A stretch of 64,000 nucleotides of DNA from Cypionkella sinensis (GTDB taxonomy: Bacteria; Pseudomonadota; Alphaproteobacteria; Rhodobacterales; Rhodobacteraceae), in NCBI RefSeq assembly GCF_042646385.1, contig NZ_JBHRTO010000001.1:806001-870000 (forward strand), in the 5' to 3' direction. The position numbers and the translations under genes were made by a program. The notes beneath the pieces were generated by a model, which did no database searches, was not told the DNA's origin, and saw only the letters and a program-made list of their open reading frames with translations. Numbering within the stretch: position 1 is the stretch's first letter; each line of letters begins with the position of its first letter. Below are positions 55,496 to 64,000 of the stretch, piece after piece.

Positions 55496-58150
55496 TTACG
55501 CCTCCAACGCGGCATGGACCGCCGCAATCGCCGCCTCCGCAAGCGCGATATCCGCGCCGCCGCCCTGCGCCATATCCGGCCGCCCACCGCCGCCCTTACC
55601 GCCCAACGCCTCAACCGCCGCTTTCGCCAGAGTCACCGCCGAAATCCGCGCGACCATATCCGCGGTAACGCCCGCCGCCACCGCCGGTTTTGCCCCGGTA
55701 TCGGCGATCAACACAATCGCACCCGAGCCGATCTGCGCCTTCATCTCGTCAATCAACCCCGGCAGATCCTTGCCAGAAACCCCGGAAAGCACCTGAGCAA
55801 TCAGCTTTACCCCGTTGATTTCCTTGATTTCCGGCCCACCCGACTTGCCGCCCATCGCCAGGTCGCGACGCAGTTGCGCCACTTCATTGGCCAGGCTGCG
55901 GCGTTCGTCCTGCAAGGCTTTCACCCGATCCAGCACGTCACCCGGGTGGGTCTTCAGCGCCAAAGCCACATTTGCCAACCGTTGATCCTGCGCGCGCAGA
56001 TGGTCCAGCGCCGCTTGGCCGGTCAAAGCCTCGATCCGCCGCACCCCGGAAGACGAGGCAGAATCGCTCAGCAGCACAAACGCGCCAATATCGCCCGTCC
56101 GCGCCACATGCGTGCCGCCGCAAAGTTCCAGCGAATAGGTCCGCCCTTCGCTGCCCTTGCCCGATCCGTCAAGCGTGCCCATCGACACCACCCGCACTTC
56201 GTCGCCGTACTTTTCGCCAAACAGCGCCTGCGCGCCCAAGGCCCGCGCGTCATCCGGCGTCATGATCCTCGTTTCAACAGAGGTGTTTTGCCGAATGAAT
56301 TCATTGACTTCTGCTTCGACCTTAACCTGATCCGCCTCAGACATCGCTGCCGAATGACTAAAGTCAAACCGCAGCCGGTCCGCCGCGTTCAACGAGCCGC
56401 GCTGTGCAACATGATCCCCCAAAGCCCGTCGCAACGCTTCGTGCAGCAGGTGGGTGGCCGAGTGATTGGCCCGGATCGCCGCGCGCCGGGCATGGCTGAC
56501 CTCCAGTTTCGCCGGTTGCCCGCGCAGGATCGTGCCTTCGCGCACCGTCGCCACATGGATGAACACCCCGGCGGTTTTACGGGTATCCGTCACCTCTGCC
56601 AGCCCGGTCGCGGTGCGGATATAGCCGGTATCGCCGACCTGGCCGCCGCTTTCGGCATAAAACGGCGTCTGGTTAACCACGATCTGCACGGCAGTCCCGA
56701 CCTCAGCCGCACCAATCAGCGCGCCATCGCGCACCAAAGCATCAATCTGTCCTTCGGCGGTTTCGGTGTCATAGCCAAGGAATTCCGTGGTGCCATGCGC
56801 CTCGGCGATCTCGAACCAGATCTTGGCATCCGCCGTGCCGCCCGCCCCCGACCAAGCCGCCCGCGCCTTGGTTTTCTGTTCCTGCATCGCGGCGTCAAAG
56901 CCTTCGACATCGACCTCGCGCGCCTTCTCGCGCAGCACATCTTGCGTCAGATCCAGCGGGAAACCATAGGTATCGTAAAGCTTGAACGCCACGCCCCCCG
57001 GCAAAGCACCGCCTTCCGGCAGATGATCCAGCTCGTCATTCAGCAGACGCAGGCCACGGTCCAAAGTGGTCTTGAACCGGGTTTCTTCCAGCAGTTGCGT
57101 TTCCTCGATCAGGCTTTGCGCCCGCTGCAACTCCGGGTAAGCCGCCCCCATCTGCCGCACCAGCGACGGTACCAGCTTGTGCATCACCGGGTCTTTCGCC
57201 CCGAGCATATGCGCATGCCGCATCGCCCGCCGCATGATCCGGCGCAACACATAGCCGCGACCTTCGTTGCTGGGCGTCACCCCGTCCGCGATCAGGAACG
57301 AGGTCGAGCGCAGATGGTCGGCGATCACCCGATGGCTGGTTTTGCCCGGCCCATCCGGGTCGGAATTGGTCGCATGCGCCGAGGCTTCGATCAGCGCCCG
57401 CATCAGATCGGTATCATAATTGTCGTGCTTGCCCTGCAACAAGGCGCCAATCCGCTCCAGCCCCATGCCGGTGTCGATCGACTGCATGTCGAGGGGCCGC
57501 ATCGTGCCATCGGCGAACTGCTCGTTCTGCATGAACACGTTGTTCCAGATTTCGATAAACCGGTCGCCATCTTCCTCGGCAGAGCCCGGAGGGCCGCCCC
57601 AGATATGGTCGCCGTGGTCGTAGAAAATTTCCGTGCACGGCCCGCACGGCCCGGTCGGCCCCATCCGCCAGAAATTGTCATCGCTGGCGATGCGGATGAT
57701 CCGGCTATCCGGCAGCCCCGCCACTTTCTTCCAGATCGCCGCCGCCTCATCATCGGTATAGTAAACCGTGACCAGCAGCTTATCCTTGTTCAGCCCGAAA
57801 TCTTTTGTCAGCAATTCCCAAGCGAAAGCAATGGCTTGGTCCTTGAAGTAATCGCCAAAGCTGAAGTTGCCCAGCATCTCGAAAAACGTGTGGTGCCGCG
57901 CGGTATAGCCCACGTTATCCAGATCGTTGTGTTTGCCACCGGCGCGCACGCATTTTTGCGCCGTGGTCGCGCGTTTGTAATCGCGAGTCTCGACCCCGGT
58001 GAAGCAATTCTTGAACTGCACCATGCCGGAATTCGCGAACATCAGCGTCGGATCGTTGCGCGGCACAAGCGGAGAGCTGTCCACCCGTTTGTGGCCGTTG
58101 CGCACGAAAAAATCGAGATAGGTCGAGCGGATGTCATTCAACGAAGCCAT
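55496..58150 (-). CDS. alaS: Alanyl-tRNA synthetase
   Basis: Class II synthetase of 884 residues. The catalytic domain starts with LNDIRSTYLDFFVRNGHKRV and contains RHHTFFEMLGNFSFGDYFK. The editing domain has HSATHLLHEALRRAL (zinc His pair) and ELCGGTHVARTGDIG with the conserved Cys. The C-Ala region with a coiled-coil-like DERRSLANEVAQLRRDLAM closes the protein. All catalytic, recognition and editing parts are present. It lies downstream of recA in the common alphaproteobacterial order recA-alaS, separated by 138 bp and a recA terminator. Confidence 0.98.
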   Translation of the reverse strand: MASLNDIRSTYLDFFVRNGHKRVDSSPLVPRNDPTLMFANSGMVQFKNCFTGVETRDYKRATTAQKCVRAGGKHNDLDNVGYTARHHTFFEMLGNFSFGDYFKDQAIAFAWELLTKDFGLNKDKLLVTVYYTDDEAAAIWKKVAGLPDSRIIRIASDDNFWRMGPTGPCGPCTEIFYDHGDHIWGGPPGSAEEDGDRFIEIWNNVFMQNEQFADGTMRPLDMQSIDTGMGLERIGALLQGKHDNYDTDLMRALIEASAHATNSDPDGPGKTSHRVIADHLRSTSFLIADGVTPSNEGRGYVLRRIMRRAMRHAHMLGAKDPVMHKLVPSLVRQMGAAYPELQRAQSLIEETQLLEETRFKTTLDRGLRLLNDELDHLPEGGALPGGVAFKLYDTYGFPLDLTQDVLREKAREVDVEGFDAAMQEQKTKARAAWSGAGGTADAKIWFEIAEAHGTTEFLGYDTETAEGQIDALVRDGALIGAAEVGTAVQIVVNQTPFYAESGGQVGDTGYIRTATGLAEVTDTRKTAGVFIHVATVREGTILRGQPAKLEVSHARRAAIRANHSATHLLHEALRRALGDHVAQRGSLNAADRLRFDFSHSAAMSEADQVKVEAEVNEFIRQNTSVETRIMTPDDARALGAQALFGEKYGDEVRVVSMGTLDGSGKGSEGRTYSLELCGGTHVARTGDIGAFVLLSDSASSSGVRRIEALTGQAALDHLRAQDQRLANVALALKTHPGDVLDRVKALQDERRSLANEVAQLRRDLAMGGKSGGPEIKEINGVKLIAQVLSGVSGKDLPGLIDEMKAQIGSGAIVLIADTGAKPAVAAGVTADMVARISAVTLAKAAVEALGGKGGGGRPDMAQGGGADIALAEAAIAAVHAALEA

Positions 58151-58231
58151 AGGCTTGGGCCTCCAAAAAGCGGGAAAACTCTGGTCCCGCTCCGTTTATC
58201 TGGCGTCGCGGGGGCTGTCCACTGTCGATGC

Positions 58232-58261
58232 AAAAAGGCCGGAAACTTGACGTTTCCGGCC
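58232..58261 (-). terminator. Rho-independent terminator of recA
   Basis: GGCCGGAAAC and GTTTCCGGCC form a 10-bp stem around five bases. On the minus strand it is followed by TTTTT. It lies 28 bp after the recA stop. Confidence 0.8.
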
Positions 58262-58288
58262 CGTGGTTTTCAACCTGATGGTCAAATC

Positions 58289-59356
58289 TCAGTCGTCGAT
58301 CATCGCGCCATCATCGGGGCTGACCGAAAAATCTAACCCGTTGGCGGCGCGGATCTTGTCCTCGATCTCCAATGCCATCGCCGGGTTCTGCCGCAGGAAG
58401 GTCTTGGCGTTCTCGCGGCCCTGACCGATGCGCTCATCCTTGAAAGAATACCAGCTGCCGGATTTCTCCACCACGCCGGCCTTCACACCAAGATCGACGA
58501 GTTCACCAACCTTGGAAATCCCCTCGCCATACATGATGTCGAATTCAACTTCCTTGAACGGCGGCGAGACCTTGTTCTTCACCACTTTCACGCGGGTGGC
58601 GTTGCCGATCACCTCATCACGGTCCTTGATCGCGCCGGTGCGGCGGATATCCAAACGCACAGAGGCGTAGAATTTCAGCGCATTGCCGCCGGTGGTGGTT
58701 TCGGGGCTACCGAACATCACGCCGATTTTCATGCGGATCTGGTTGATGAAGATCACCATGCAGTTCGACTTGCCGATGCTGCCGGTCAGCTTGCGCATCG
58801 CCTGAGACATCAGCCGGGCCTGGCTGCCCATTTGCATATCGCCCATATCGCCTTCGATTTCCGATTTCGGCACCAGTGCCGCCACCGAATCGACCACGAT
58901 CAGACTGACAGCACCCGAGCGCACCAACGTATCGACGATTTCCAGCGCCTGCTCGCCGGTATCGGGTTGGCTGATCAGCAATTCATCCAGATTGACGCCC
59001 AGTTTCTTGGCATATTGCGGATCGAGCGCGTGTTCGGCATCGACAAAGGCGCAGACGCCGCCCTTTTTCTGTTGCTCGGCCACCACATGCAGCGTCAGCG
59101 TGGTCTTGCCCGACGATTCCGGCCCGTAAATTTCGATGATCCGGCCCTGCGGCAACCCGCCGATGCCCAAGGCGATATCCAGCCCCAGCGATCCGGTCGA
59201 GGTTGCCTCGATATCCATCACCGGATTGTCTTGGCCCAGCTTCATGATCGAGCCCTTGCCGAACTGCCGTTCGATCTGCGCCAGAGCGCTTTCCAGCGCC
59301 TTTGCCTTGTCCATATCCCGCTTCCCGTTCAACTCGATCAGATTTGCCGCTGCCAT
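58289..59356 (-). CDS. recA: Recombinase RecA
   Basis: DNA strand-exchange protein and SOS co-protease, 355 residues. Walker A is GPESSGKTT, with IEIYGPESSGKTTLTLH around it. Walker B-like LIVVDSVAALVP, loop L2 GNALKFYASVRLDI and the N-terminal ALAQIERQFGKGSIMKLG are all standard. The acidic tail (SPDDGAMIDD) is present. A candidate promoter and operator-like repeats lie in the 209 bp upstream. It is followed by its own terminator and then alaS. Confidence 0.98.
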   Translation of the reverse strand: MAAANLIELNGKRDMDKAKALESALAQIERQFGKGSIMKLGQDNPVMDIEATSTGSLGLDIALGIGGLPQGRIIEIYGPESSGKTTLTLHVVAEQQKKGGVCAFVDAEHALDPQYAKKLGVNLDELLISQPDTGEQALEIVDTLVRSGAVSLIVVDSVAALVPKSEIEGDMGDMQMGSQARLMSQAMRKLTGSIGKSNCMVIFINQIRMKIGVMFGSPETTTGGNALKFYASVRLDIRRTGAIKDRDEVIGNATRVKVVKNKVSPPFKEVEFDIMYGEGISKVGELVDLGVKAGVVEKSGSWYSFKDERIGQGRENAKTFLRQNPAMALEIEDKIRAANGLDFSVSPDDGAMIDD

Positions 59357-59416
59357 TGCTTTGCCCTTATCCCATGGTTGTCTTCAGGCGGCAATCGCCG
59401 AAGATGTTCTGCATTT

Positions 59417-59439
59417 GTTTACCATATATGAGGGTAAAC
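59417..59439. promoter_or_regulatory. Inverted repeat in the recA promoter region
   Basis: GTTTACC-N9-GGTAAAC is a perfect 7+7 inverted repeat covering the probable -10 box of recA. Beside it, GTTC-N7-GTTT (59406-59420) is one mismatch from the alphaproteobacterial LexA direct repeat. Either may serve SOS control. Confidence 0.4.
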
Positions 59440-59453
59440 CAAGAACATTTCAA
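59423..59453 (-). promoter_or_regulatory. Candidate recA promoter
   Basis: On the minus strand TTGAAA (59448-59453) and TATATG (59423-59428) are 19 bp apart. The spacing is slightly long. The overlap with the inverted repeat at 59417-59439 makes regulation here plausible. Confidence 0.35.
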
Positions 59454-59565
59454 TCGAATTGTCGCAAGCCCAGTCTTTCTCAACATGATTAAGGAATGGT
59501 TACTGGCGAACAGAGCGGAAACATTAGTTGCGAAACCTGCACAGCGGGGCGGCGAATCGAGGGCA

Positions 59566-61866
59566 TCAATGCAATTGCCCCTGCACGGTCGCGGTGAGAT
59601 CGCTGAGAGAAAATGGTTTTGGCAGGAACGTAGAGTTCGGGATGCGTGCCTGACCTTCTGACAGCGCTTCTTCTGCATAGCCGGACACGAAAATGACCTT
59701 CACATTCGGGCGGGTTTTCAATGCTTCGCGCACCCAACTTGGCCCGTCCATCCCTGGCATAACCACATCGGTCACAAAGATATCCACCTCAAGCCTGGGA
59801 TCTTCAAGATGTTTCAACGCTTCTTCGGCGTTCTCAGCCTCTAGCACAGTATATCCCCGCATCCGCAGAGCACGACTGGCGAAGGCGCGCACCGGCGCCT
59901 CATCTTCGACCAGAAGAACCACACCTTCGCCTTGCCGCAACACCAGTTTTTTGGGTTGGGGCATGGCAGGCTCATCGCCCGAAGCACCGTGGAAGATGGG
60001 AAAATACAGCTGAAATATCGAGCCTTCACCCTCGGTCGAATCAACGAAAATGAAGCCGCCCGATTGTTTGACGATGCCATATGCAGTCGACAGCCCTAGG
60101 CCAGTGCCCTCACCCGCACGTTTGGTTGTGAAGAACGGCTCGAAAATCTTTTGCAACCGCTCGGGCGGGATACCCACGCCCGAATCGCTAACCCGGATCA
60201 GCGCATACTCGCCAGCGGGCAGCACGGCGCGATCACGGCGCATTTCTTCGTGCAGGGTAAGCGCCTCGGTCTCAATGCGAATGGTGCCGCCCTCTGGCAT
60301 GGCGTCACGGGCATTGACCACCAGGTTCATGATCACCTGTTCCAACTGACGCTTATCAGCGCGGATCGCGCCCAAATCGGGGGCATGGGCCAGGCGCAGT
60401 CGCACCCGCTCACCCACCAGACGGTTCAGCAAATGTGCCAGATCCGACAGCACATCCTGCAGCTCGATCCGCTCTGGCTTGAGGGTTTGTTTGCGCGAGA
60501 ATGCCAGCAACTGCCCGACCAGTGCCGCCGCCCGATTGGCATTCTGATGAATCTGGATCAGATCTGCATAGGCAGGGTCGGTGCTGTTGTGGCGCAGCAA
60601 AAGTAGGTCGCAATGGCCCGAAATTGCGGTCAGCAGATTGTTGAAATCATGTGCAACACCGCCCGCAAGCTGGCCAATCGCCTGCATTTTCTGGCTTTGC
60701 ACAAACTGTGCCTCAAGTGTTTTCAATGCGGTTGCATCTTGCAACACTGCGAGCACGCCGGGGCGGCCCTGATCGACAATGCGCCGCAGGGTGACTTGCA
60801 AGAACACCTCTGCCCCCAATTGCCGCGCACATAAAACTTCGGCACCACCCGGAATCCGCTCTTGCACGACATCGGACAGCCAATCGCTGACAGGTCGCCC
60901 AAGACCTTCGAATAGATCATGCATGTGCGCCGGCGCGTCCTCGAGATGCAGCAGATCGCGTGCCGCCTTGTTGGCTTGCCGCAATGTGCCGTTGGCCTCA
61001 AACTTCAGCAGTGCCACCGGAACATGTTCGAAATCCGCAGACATGCTTTCATCATTGGCGTGCCGCGCCACGGGCAGCAAATAGATCTCGCGCCGTTCTC
61101 CCAGCCCTTCGACCTCTGCCAGAATCGCGCGCACGGGACCGGTGGCCGCCGAAACCTCCACCTCTTCGCCCGAGTGCAGGTTGGTTGAGGTGAAGACCCG
61201 ATCCAGCCGCTTTGGTCGCCCGCCCAGAAGCCGACGCATCGAGTCGTTGGTGAACAGCACCACCCCCGCCTTGTTGGCGGTCAGCATCGGTAGGCTAAGC
61301 GATTCCGCCCCGCGCCCCGAACTGCTGCGATCCTGAAACTCTTCCAGCCGCCACAGAAACCGTGCTTCGGTCAGCCGATGCACCGACAACCGCAGATGGC
61401 CGCGCCGAGTTGCCACATCTTCGCGCGCAGAACCACTGTGGCTTGCACGTGTTTGCAGCCGATAAAGCACCGCCGAGGGCGCAGCGAAATGGTCTTTCAG
61501 CACTGAAATCAACGTACCACCAGCCGCTGCGCCAAAGCGCGCGCCTGCCGCCGCATTGCGATAACCGATCTGGCCGTGCGGATCGCTGGTAAAACAAGGC
61601 GTGGCATCAAGGCCCACCAGCGCGATCAAATGCGCCTCAAGCTGCTTTTGTCGACGCGCGCCCCAAAACCCCGCGCTTTGCTGCACCATCGCAAGTGCTG
61701 CAAAGGTCAACCCCGCCGCCAGAAACATCACCTGTGTTACAGTTTGCGTCGCCACCACGATACCGGCAGCACAGCCAGTCGCTGCAGCCAACAGCAGCAA
61801 CAGCGCCAGTTGCGGTTGCTTTCGGGGTGCAAAGACCTTGGCCAAATTTGTCGTCGAACTGGCCAC
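59566..61866 (-). CDS. cckA: Hybrid histidine kinase CckA
   Basis: Membrane hybrid kinase of 766 residues that feeds phosphate through ChpT to CtrA, controlling motility, gene transfer agents or cell cycle in alphaproteobacteria. Two hydrophobic segments lie at about 20-62, PAS-like domains at about 75-390, and the H-box GGVAHDFNNLLTAISGH has His406. ATP-lid motifs are SDSGVGIPPERL and GTGLGLSTAYGIV. The C-terminal receiver has VLLVEDEAPVRAF and phospho-Asp in IFVTDVVMPGMDG. The start is GTG with GGAGG upstream. It is monocistronic. ctrA and chpT are not in the window. Confidence 0.95.
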   Translation of the reverse strand: MASSTTNLAKVFAPRKQPQLALLLLLAAATGCAAGIVVATQTVTQVMFLAAGLTFAALAMVQQSAGFWGARRQKQLEAHLIALVGLDATPCFTSDPHGQIGYRNAAAGARFGAAAGGTLISVLKDHFAAPSAVLYRLQTRASHSGSAREDVATRRGHLRLSVHRLTEARFLWRLEEFQDRSSSGRGAESLSLPMLTANKAGVVLFTNDSMRRLLGGRPKRLDRVFTSTNLHSGEEVEVSAATGPVRAILAEVEGLGERREIYLLPVARHANDESMSADFEHVPVALLKFEANGTLRQANKAARDLLHLEDAPAHMHDLFEGLGRPVSDWLSDVVQERIPGGAEVLCARQLGAEVFLQVTLRRIVDQGRPGVLAVLQDATALKTLEAQFVQSQKMQAIGQLAGGVAHDFNNLLTAISGHCDLLLLRHNSTDPAYADLIQIHQNANRAAALVGQLLAFSRKQTLKPERIELQDVLSDLAHLLNRLVGERVRLRLAHAPDLGAIRADKRQLEQVIMNLVVNARDAMPEGGTIRIETEALTLHEEMRRDRAVLPAGEYALIRVSDSGVGIPPERLQKIFEPFFTTKRAGEGTGLGLSTAYGIVKQSGGFIFVDSTEGEGSIFQLYFPIFHGASGDEPAMPQPKKLVLRQGEGVVLLVEDEAPVRAFASRALRMRGYTVLEAENAEEALKHLEDPRLEVDIFVTDVVMPGMDGPSWVREALKTRPNVKVIFVSGYAEEALSEGQARIPNSTFLPKPFSLSDLTATVQGQLH

Positions 61867-61976
61867 TGCGCCCTCCGATCCGGGATTGGTTTCGGCTTAT
61901 TTGGCGGTCAAAGTGTTAACGCGGGCTTAACCGCTTCACCCAAAATCTGAAAAACACCTTCAAGTTGTGTATAAAT

Positions 61977-63131
61977 TCAGGCTTCGCGGGTCAACAGTGC
62001 GACAAAAAACCCATCGGCACCCTCAAGCGGCGAAAACCGACGTTGCAGTGGATTTTGCCAGCCGTGATTGCGCGACAGAAAACCTGCAATCTGATCTTCA
62101 TTCTCGGCGCGCAGCATCGAACATGTGGCATAAACCAGCGTGCCGCCGGGGGCCAAAATCACAGCGGCTTTGTCGAGGATATCGGCCTGAATCTGGCGCA
62201 AAGCCTCCAGACGTGCCGACGTCAGCGCCCATTTGCCCTGCGGATCGCGCCGCCAACTGCCCGAGCCTGAACACGGCACATCTGTCAGGATCACGTCGTA
62301 ACCCGTTCCAATATCAGCAGTTTGCGCCACGGTGATCTTCACGCCTGCCCGTGCGGCGCGTGCGGGAATATCGCGCATCCGGCGCGGATCAGCATCATGC
62401 GCCACCACGCTCACCCGCGCCTGCGCCGCCATGGCCAAGGCCTTGCCGCCGCCGCCGCTGCAATAATCCAGTACGCTTTGGCCATCCGTCAGCGGTGTAG
62501 CTGCGATCACCGCTTGGCTTGCGGCATCCTGCAATTCGACCAGACCACCGAGATAGGCCTGTGAATTCTGGATTTTACGCGCGTTTTCCGTTACTTCCAG
62601 TGCAGTCTTCGCAAGCGGGTTTAGTGCGCAGGCGATGCCATCCTCGGCCAGTGCCGCCAGCGCCGTCTCAACCGACGCTTTGGCGAGATTCACGCGTAAA
62701 AACACCGGCGCGCGGCGTTGCAGCGCCTGCATCACGCCTTCGAAATCCGCCCCGAGTGCCGCCTGCAGCGGTTCCGCCAGCCAATCCGGGCAATCCAGCG
62801 CCAGATTGCCAATAGGCGTCAATCCGGCATCGGCATCGCTCAGCACGGCAGGCGCGTGGCCCTCGCCGGTAAACCATTCCGCAGGGTCCAGCCCCCGCGC
62901 CCGCACACCGCCCAAGACCAACCCCCGCCCACTCAGCGCACCGCCCAAAGCTGCGTATGAGCGTTTGCAGCGCAACGCGTCAAACACCAGATCGCGAACT
63001 GCCGCCCGGTCGCCCGAGCCTGCAAAGCGGCTGGCGCGGCCCCAGTTGGTCAGGGCTTGCTCGGCGGTTGATCCGGCGAGAATGCGGTCCAACACGTCGA
63101 TGGCGGCGGAAAGCCGTGCTTGCGGTGTCAT
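61977..63131 (-). CDS. RsmB/NOP-family RNA m5C methyltransferase
   Basis: Class I SAM-dependent methyltransferase of 384 residues. The N-terminal NusB-like helical region (ARLSAAIDVLDRIL) is followed by the Rossmann core: DYCSGGGGKALAMAA for SAM, DVPCSGSGSWRRDP with the PC-motif Cys, and YATCSMLRAENEDQ with the TC-motif Cys that attacks the base. Both cysteines of the RNA m5C family are present. The target could be 16S rRNA C967, as for RsmB, but the paralogue cannot be fixed from sequence. It is divergent from the ExoD-like gene. Confidence 0.92.
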   Translation of the reverse strand: MTPQARLSAAIDVLDRILAGSTAEQALTNWGRASRFAGSGDRAAVRDLVFDALRCKRSYAALGGALSGRGLVLGGVRARGLDPAEWFTGEGHAPAVLSDADAGLTPIGNLALDCPDWLAEPLQAALGADFEGVMQALQRRAPVFLRVNLAKASVETALAALAEDGIACALNPLAKTALEVTENARKIQNSQAYLGGLVELQDAASQAVIAATPLTDGQSVLDYCSGGGGKALAMAAQARVSVVAHDADPRRMRDIPARAARAGVKITVAQTADIGTGYDVILTDVPCSGSGSWRRDPQGKWALTSARLEALRQIQADILDKAAVILAPGGTLVYATCSMLRAENEDQIAGFLSRNHGWQNPLQRRFSPLEGADGFFVALLTREA

Positions 63132-63263
63132 ATCTGCCCCTTTGGCTCTCGCCCAGCCTGCTTTTGTCCTGCCTACAATGTGCGCGGATTTCCCGCAACC
63201 GCGCGGCTAACCTCTGGCAATGCGATGCGGCAGGCACCATCTTGCGGCAAACCCCGAGGTGAC

Positions 63264-63872
63264 ATGCAAGACCCCGTCCCGCTTTCTCAACAACTGCTAA
63301 GCCTCGTGCAAGCGGGCGAGTCTGAACGCGTCAGCCTTGGCGATCTGCTGGCGGGCATCAAGACGCACGCCCGCGCGACGCTATTGCTATTGTTCTCGAT
63401 CCCCAATCTGCTGCCCGGATTGCCCGGCACGTCGGCCGTTACCGGCCTGCCGCTGGTGGTGCTGACCTTCCAGATGATGCTGGGTCGCCCGGTCTGGCTG
63501 CCGGGGTTCATCGCCAATCGCTCGCTGTTGCGCGCCAATCTTCTGGCCCTGCTGCAACGCGCGGCGCCCTATCTCGAACGGGTCGAGCGGGTTCTTCATC
63601 CGCGTCTGGCGCACCTGACTGCCGAGCCGGCACAACGACTGATCGGCGGCATCGGCGTCCTGCTCAGTGTGTTGGTGATGCTGCCGATCCCCTTCGGCAA
63701 CTTCCTGCCTGCACTGGCGATTCTGATCGCCGCGCTTGGCCTTCTGGGGCGCGACGGCCTTTTCATCCTGATGGCAACAGCGATTGCGATCAGCGCCGTA
63801 GTGGTGCTGATCGCGGTTTATTGGGCGGTAATCGCAGCGGTGCTTTACATGGCCTTCAGCACCACCGCGTAA
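63264..63872 (+). CDS. ExoD-like exopolysaccharide synthesis protein
   Basis: Inner-membrane protein of 202 residues. After a short soluble N-terminus (VSLGDLLAGIKTHARATLLLL, with the core GDLLAGIKTHARATLL), hydrophobic segments include LPLVVLTFQMMLG and LLSVLVMLPIPFGNFLPAL. The motif FSIPNLLPGLPGTSAVTGLPL is typical of the ExoD family, named from a Rhizobium exopolysaccharide mutant. Biochemical function is unknown. ATG 63264 with GAGG upstream is chosen over the longer ORF from 63120. It converges on guaB, with stops five bases apart. Confidence 0.88.
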   Translation: MQDPVPLSQQLLSLVQAGESERVSLGDLLAGIKTHARATLLLLFSIPNLLPGLPGTSAVTGLPLVVLTFQMMLGRPVWLPGFIANRSLLRANLLALLQRAAPYLERVERVLHPRLAHLTAEPAQRLIGGIGVLLSVLVMLPIPFGNFLPALAILIAALGLLGRDGLFILMATAIAISAVVVLIAVYWAVIAAVLYMAFSTTA

Positions 63873-63877
63873 AGCCA

Positions 63878-64000
63878 TCAGCCAACCCGATAATTCGGGC
63901 TTTCGCGGGTGATCTGGACGTCATGGACATGGCTTTCCTTCAGCCCTGCGCCGGTGATGCGCACAAACTGGCAGTTCTTGCGCATCTCGGCCACAGTGGC
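63878..64000 (-). CDS. guaB: IMP dehydrogenase (C-terminal end, enters from the right edge)
   Basis: Only the last 40 codons are present, ending in TGA at 63878. The peptide contains FVRITGAGLKESHVHDVQIT and the tail RESPNYRVG, which is the highly conserved IMP dehydrogenase C-terminus (normally ESHPHDVQIT followed by EAPNY). The enzyme converts IMP to XMP, the first step of GTP synthesis. The rest of the gene lies outside the window, so the catalytic loop cannot be assessed. Confidence 0.88.
   Translation of the reverse strand, partial: ATVAEMRKNCQFVRITGAGLKESHVHDVQITRESPNYRVG

Noticed and set aside
55514..58336. A 940-codon open frame on the plus strand opposite alaS and recA end
   Set aside because: It is antisense to alaS, whose protein is conserved end to end. 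The translated product is rich in Arg, His and Pro, with no domain. High-GC genomes often leave such shadow frames open.

Overview
The window looks like chromosomal DNA from an alphaproteobacterium of the family Rhodobacteraceae (Rhodobacter, Gemmobacter, Tabrizicola or a close relative). The evidence is the high-GC coding bias, the gene order dusB(nifR3)-ntrB-ntrC-ntrY-ntrX-hfq-hflX, an IscR without the usual Fe-S cysteines at the head of an iscR-sufBCDS operon, a CckA phosphorelay kinase, and many ATGA-type overlaps. No insertion sequence, prophage, CRISPR array, rRNA or integron was seen. One tRNA gene is present.

Layout. 1-3 kb: hpt (partial), a RatA/COQ10-like protein, then cinA, pgpA and ispDF on the minus strand. 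3-12 kb: the nitrogen-control block dusB-ntrBC-ntrYX followed by hfq and hflX. 12-24 kb: a periplasmic penicillin-acylase-like hydrolase, a beta-hydroxyacid dehydrogenase, a Tat-type SYLF lipoprotein, hemB, a small membrane protein coupled to mfd, an MFS exporter, a membrane hydrolase-like protein, a FrnE-like DsbA protein and an XRE-cupin regulator. 24.4-27 kb: a hairpin-rich intergenic region, then a metallophosphoesterase joined directly to a Ser/Thr kinase-UspA fusion. 27-34.5 kb: an entericidin-like lipoprotein, a peptide-binding protein, an orphan promoter/hairpin/terminator unit (small-RNA candidate), bdhA, a DUF502 protein, psuG-psuK, a palindrome cluster and sthA. 34.6-38.8 kb: rpsB-tsf, a LuxR-type solo regulator, rpe and tRNA-Arg(CCG). 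38.8-46.9 kb: the suf operon on the minus strand (iscR, a NifS/IscS-type desulfurase, sufB, a methyltransferase-like gene, sufC, sufD, two small YIP1-like membrane proteins, sufS). 46.9-54.3 kb: an alpha/beta hydrolase, a small unknown protein, an HD protein, icd, a YitT protein, typA and a tandem pair of glycosyltransferases. 54.3-64 kb: a class II amidotransferase, a DUF1330 protein, alaS, recA, cckA, an RsmB-like methyltransferase, an ExoD-like protein and the 3' end of guaB.

Most of the window is core housekeeping. The parts most worth a second look are the orphan small-RNA/attenuator unit at 28982-29092, the switch-like hairpin region at 24462-24651 before the phosphatase/kinase-USP pair, the loss of the sigma-54 GAFTGA loop in both NtrC and NtrX, the apparent CTG start of hflX overlapping the hfq stop codon, the unexplained genes inside the suf operon, and the tandem glycosyltransferases of different base composition. 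All family assignments come from reading motifs by eye. No database search was run.
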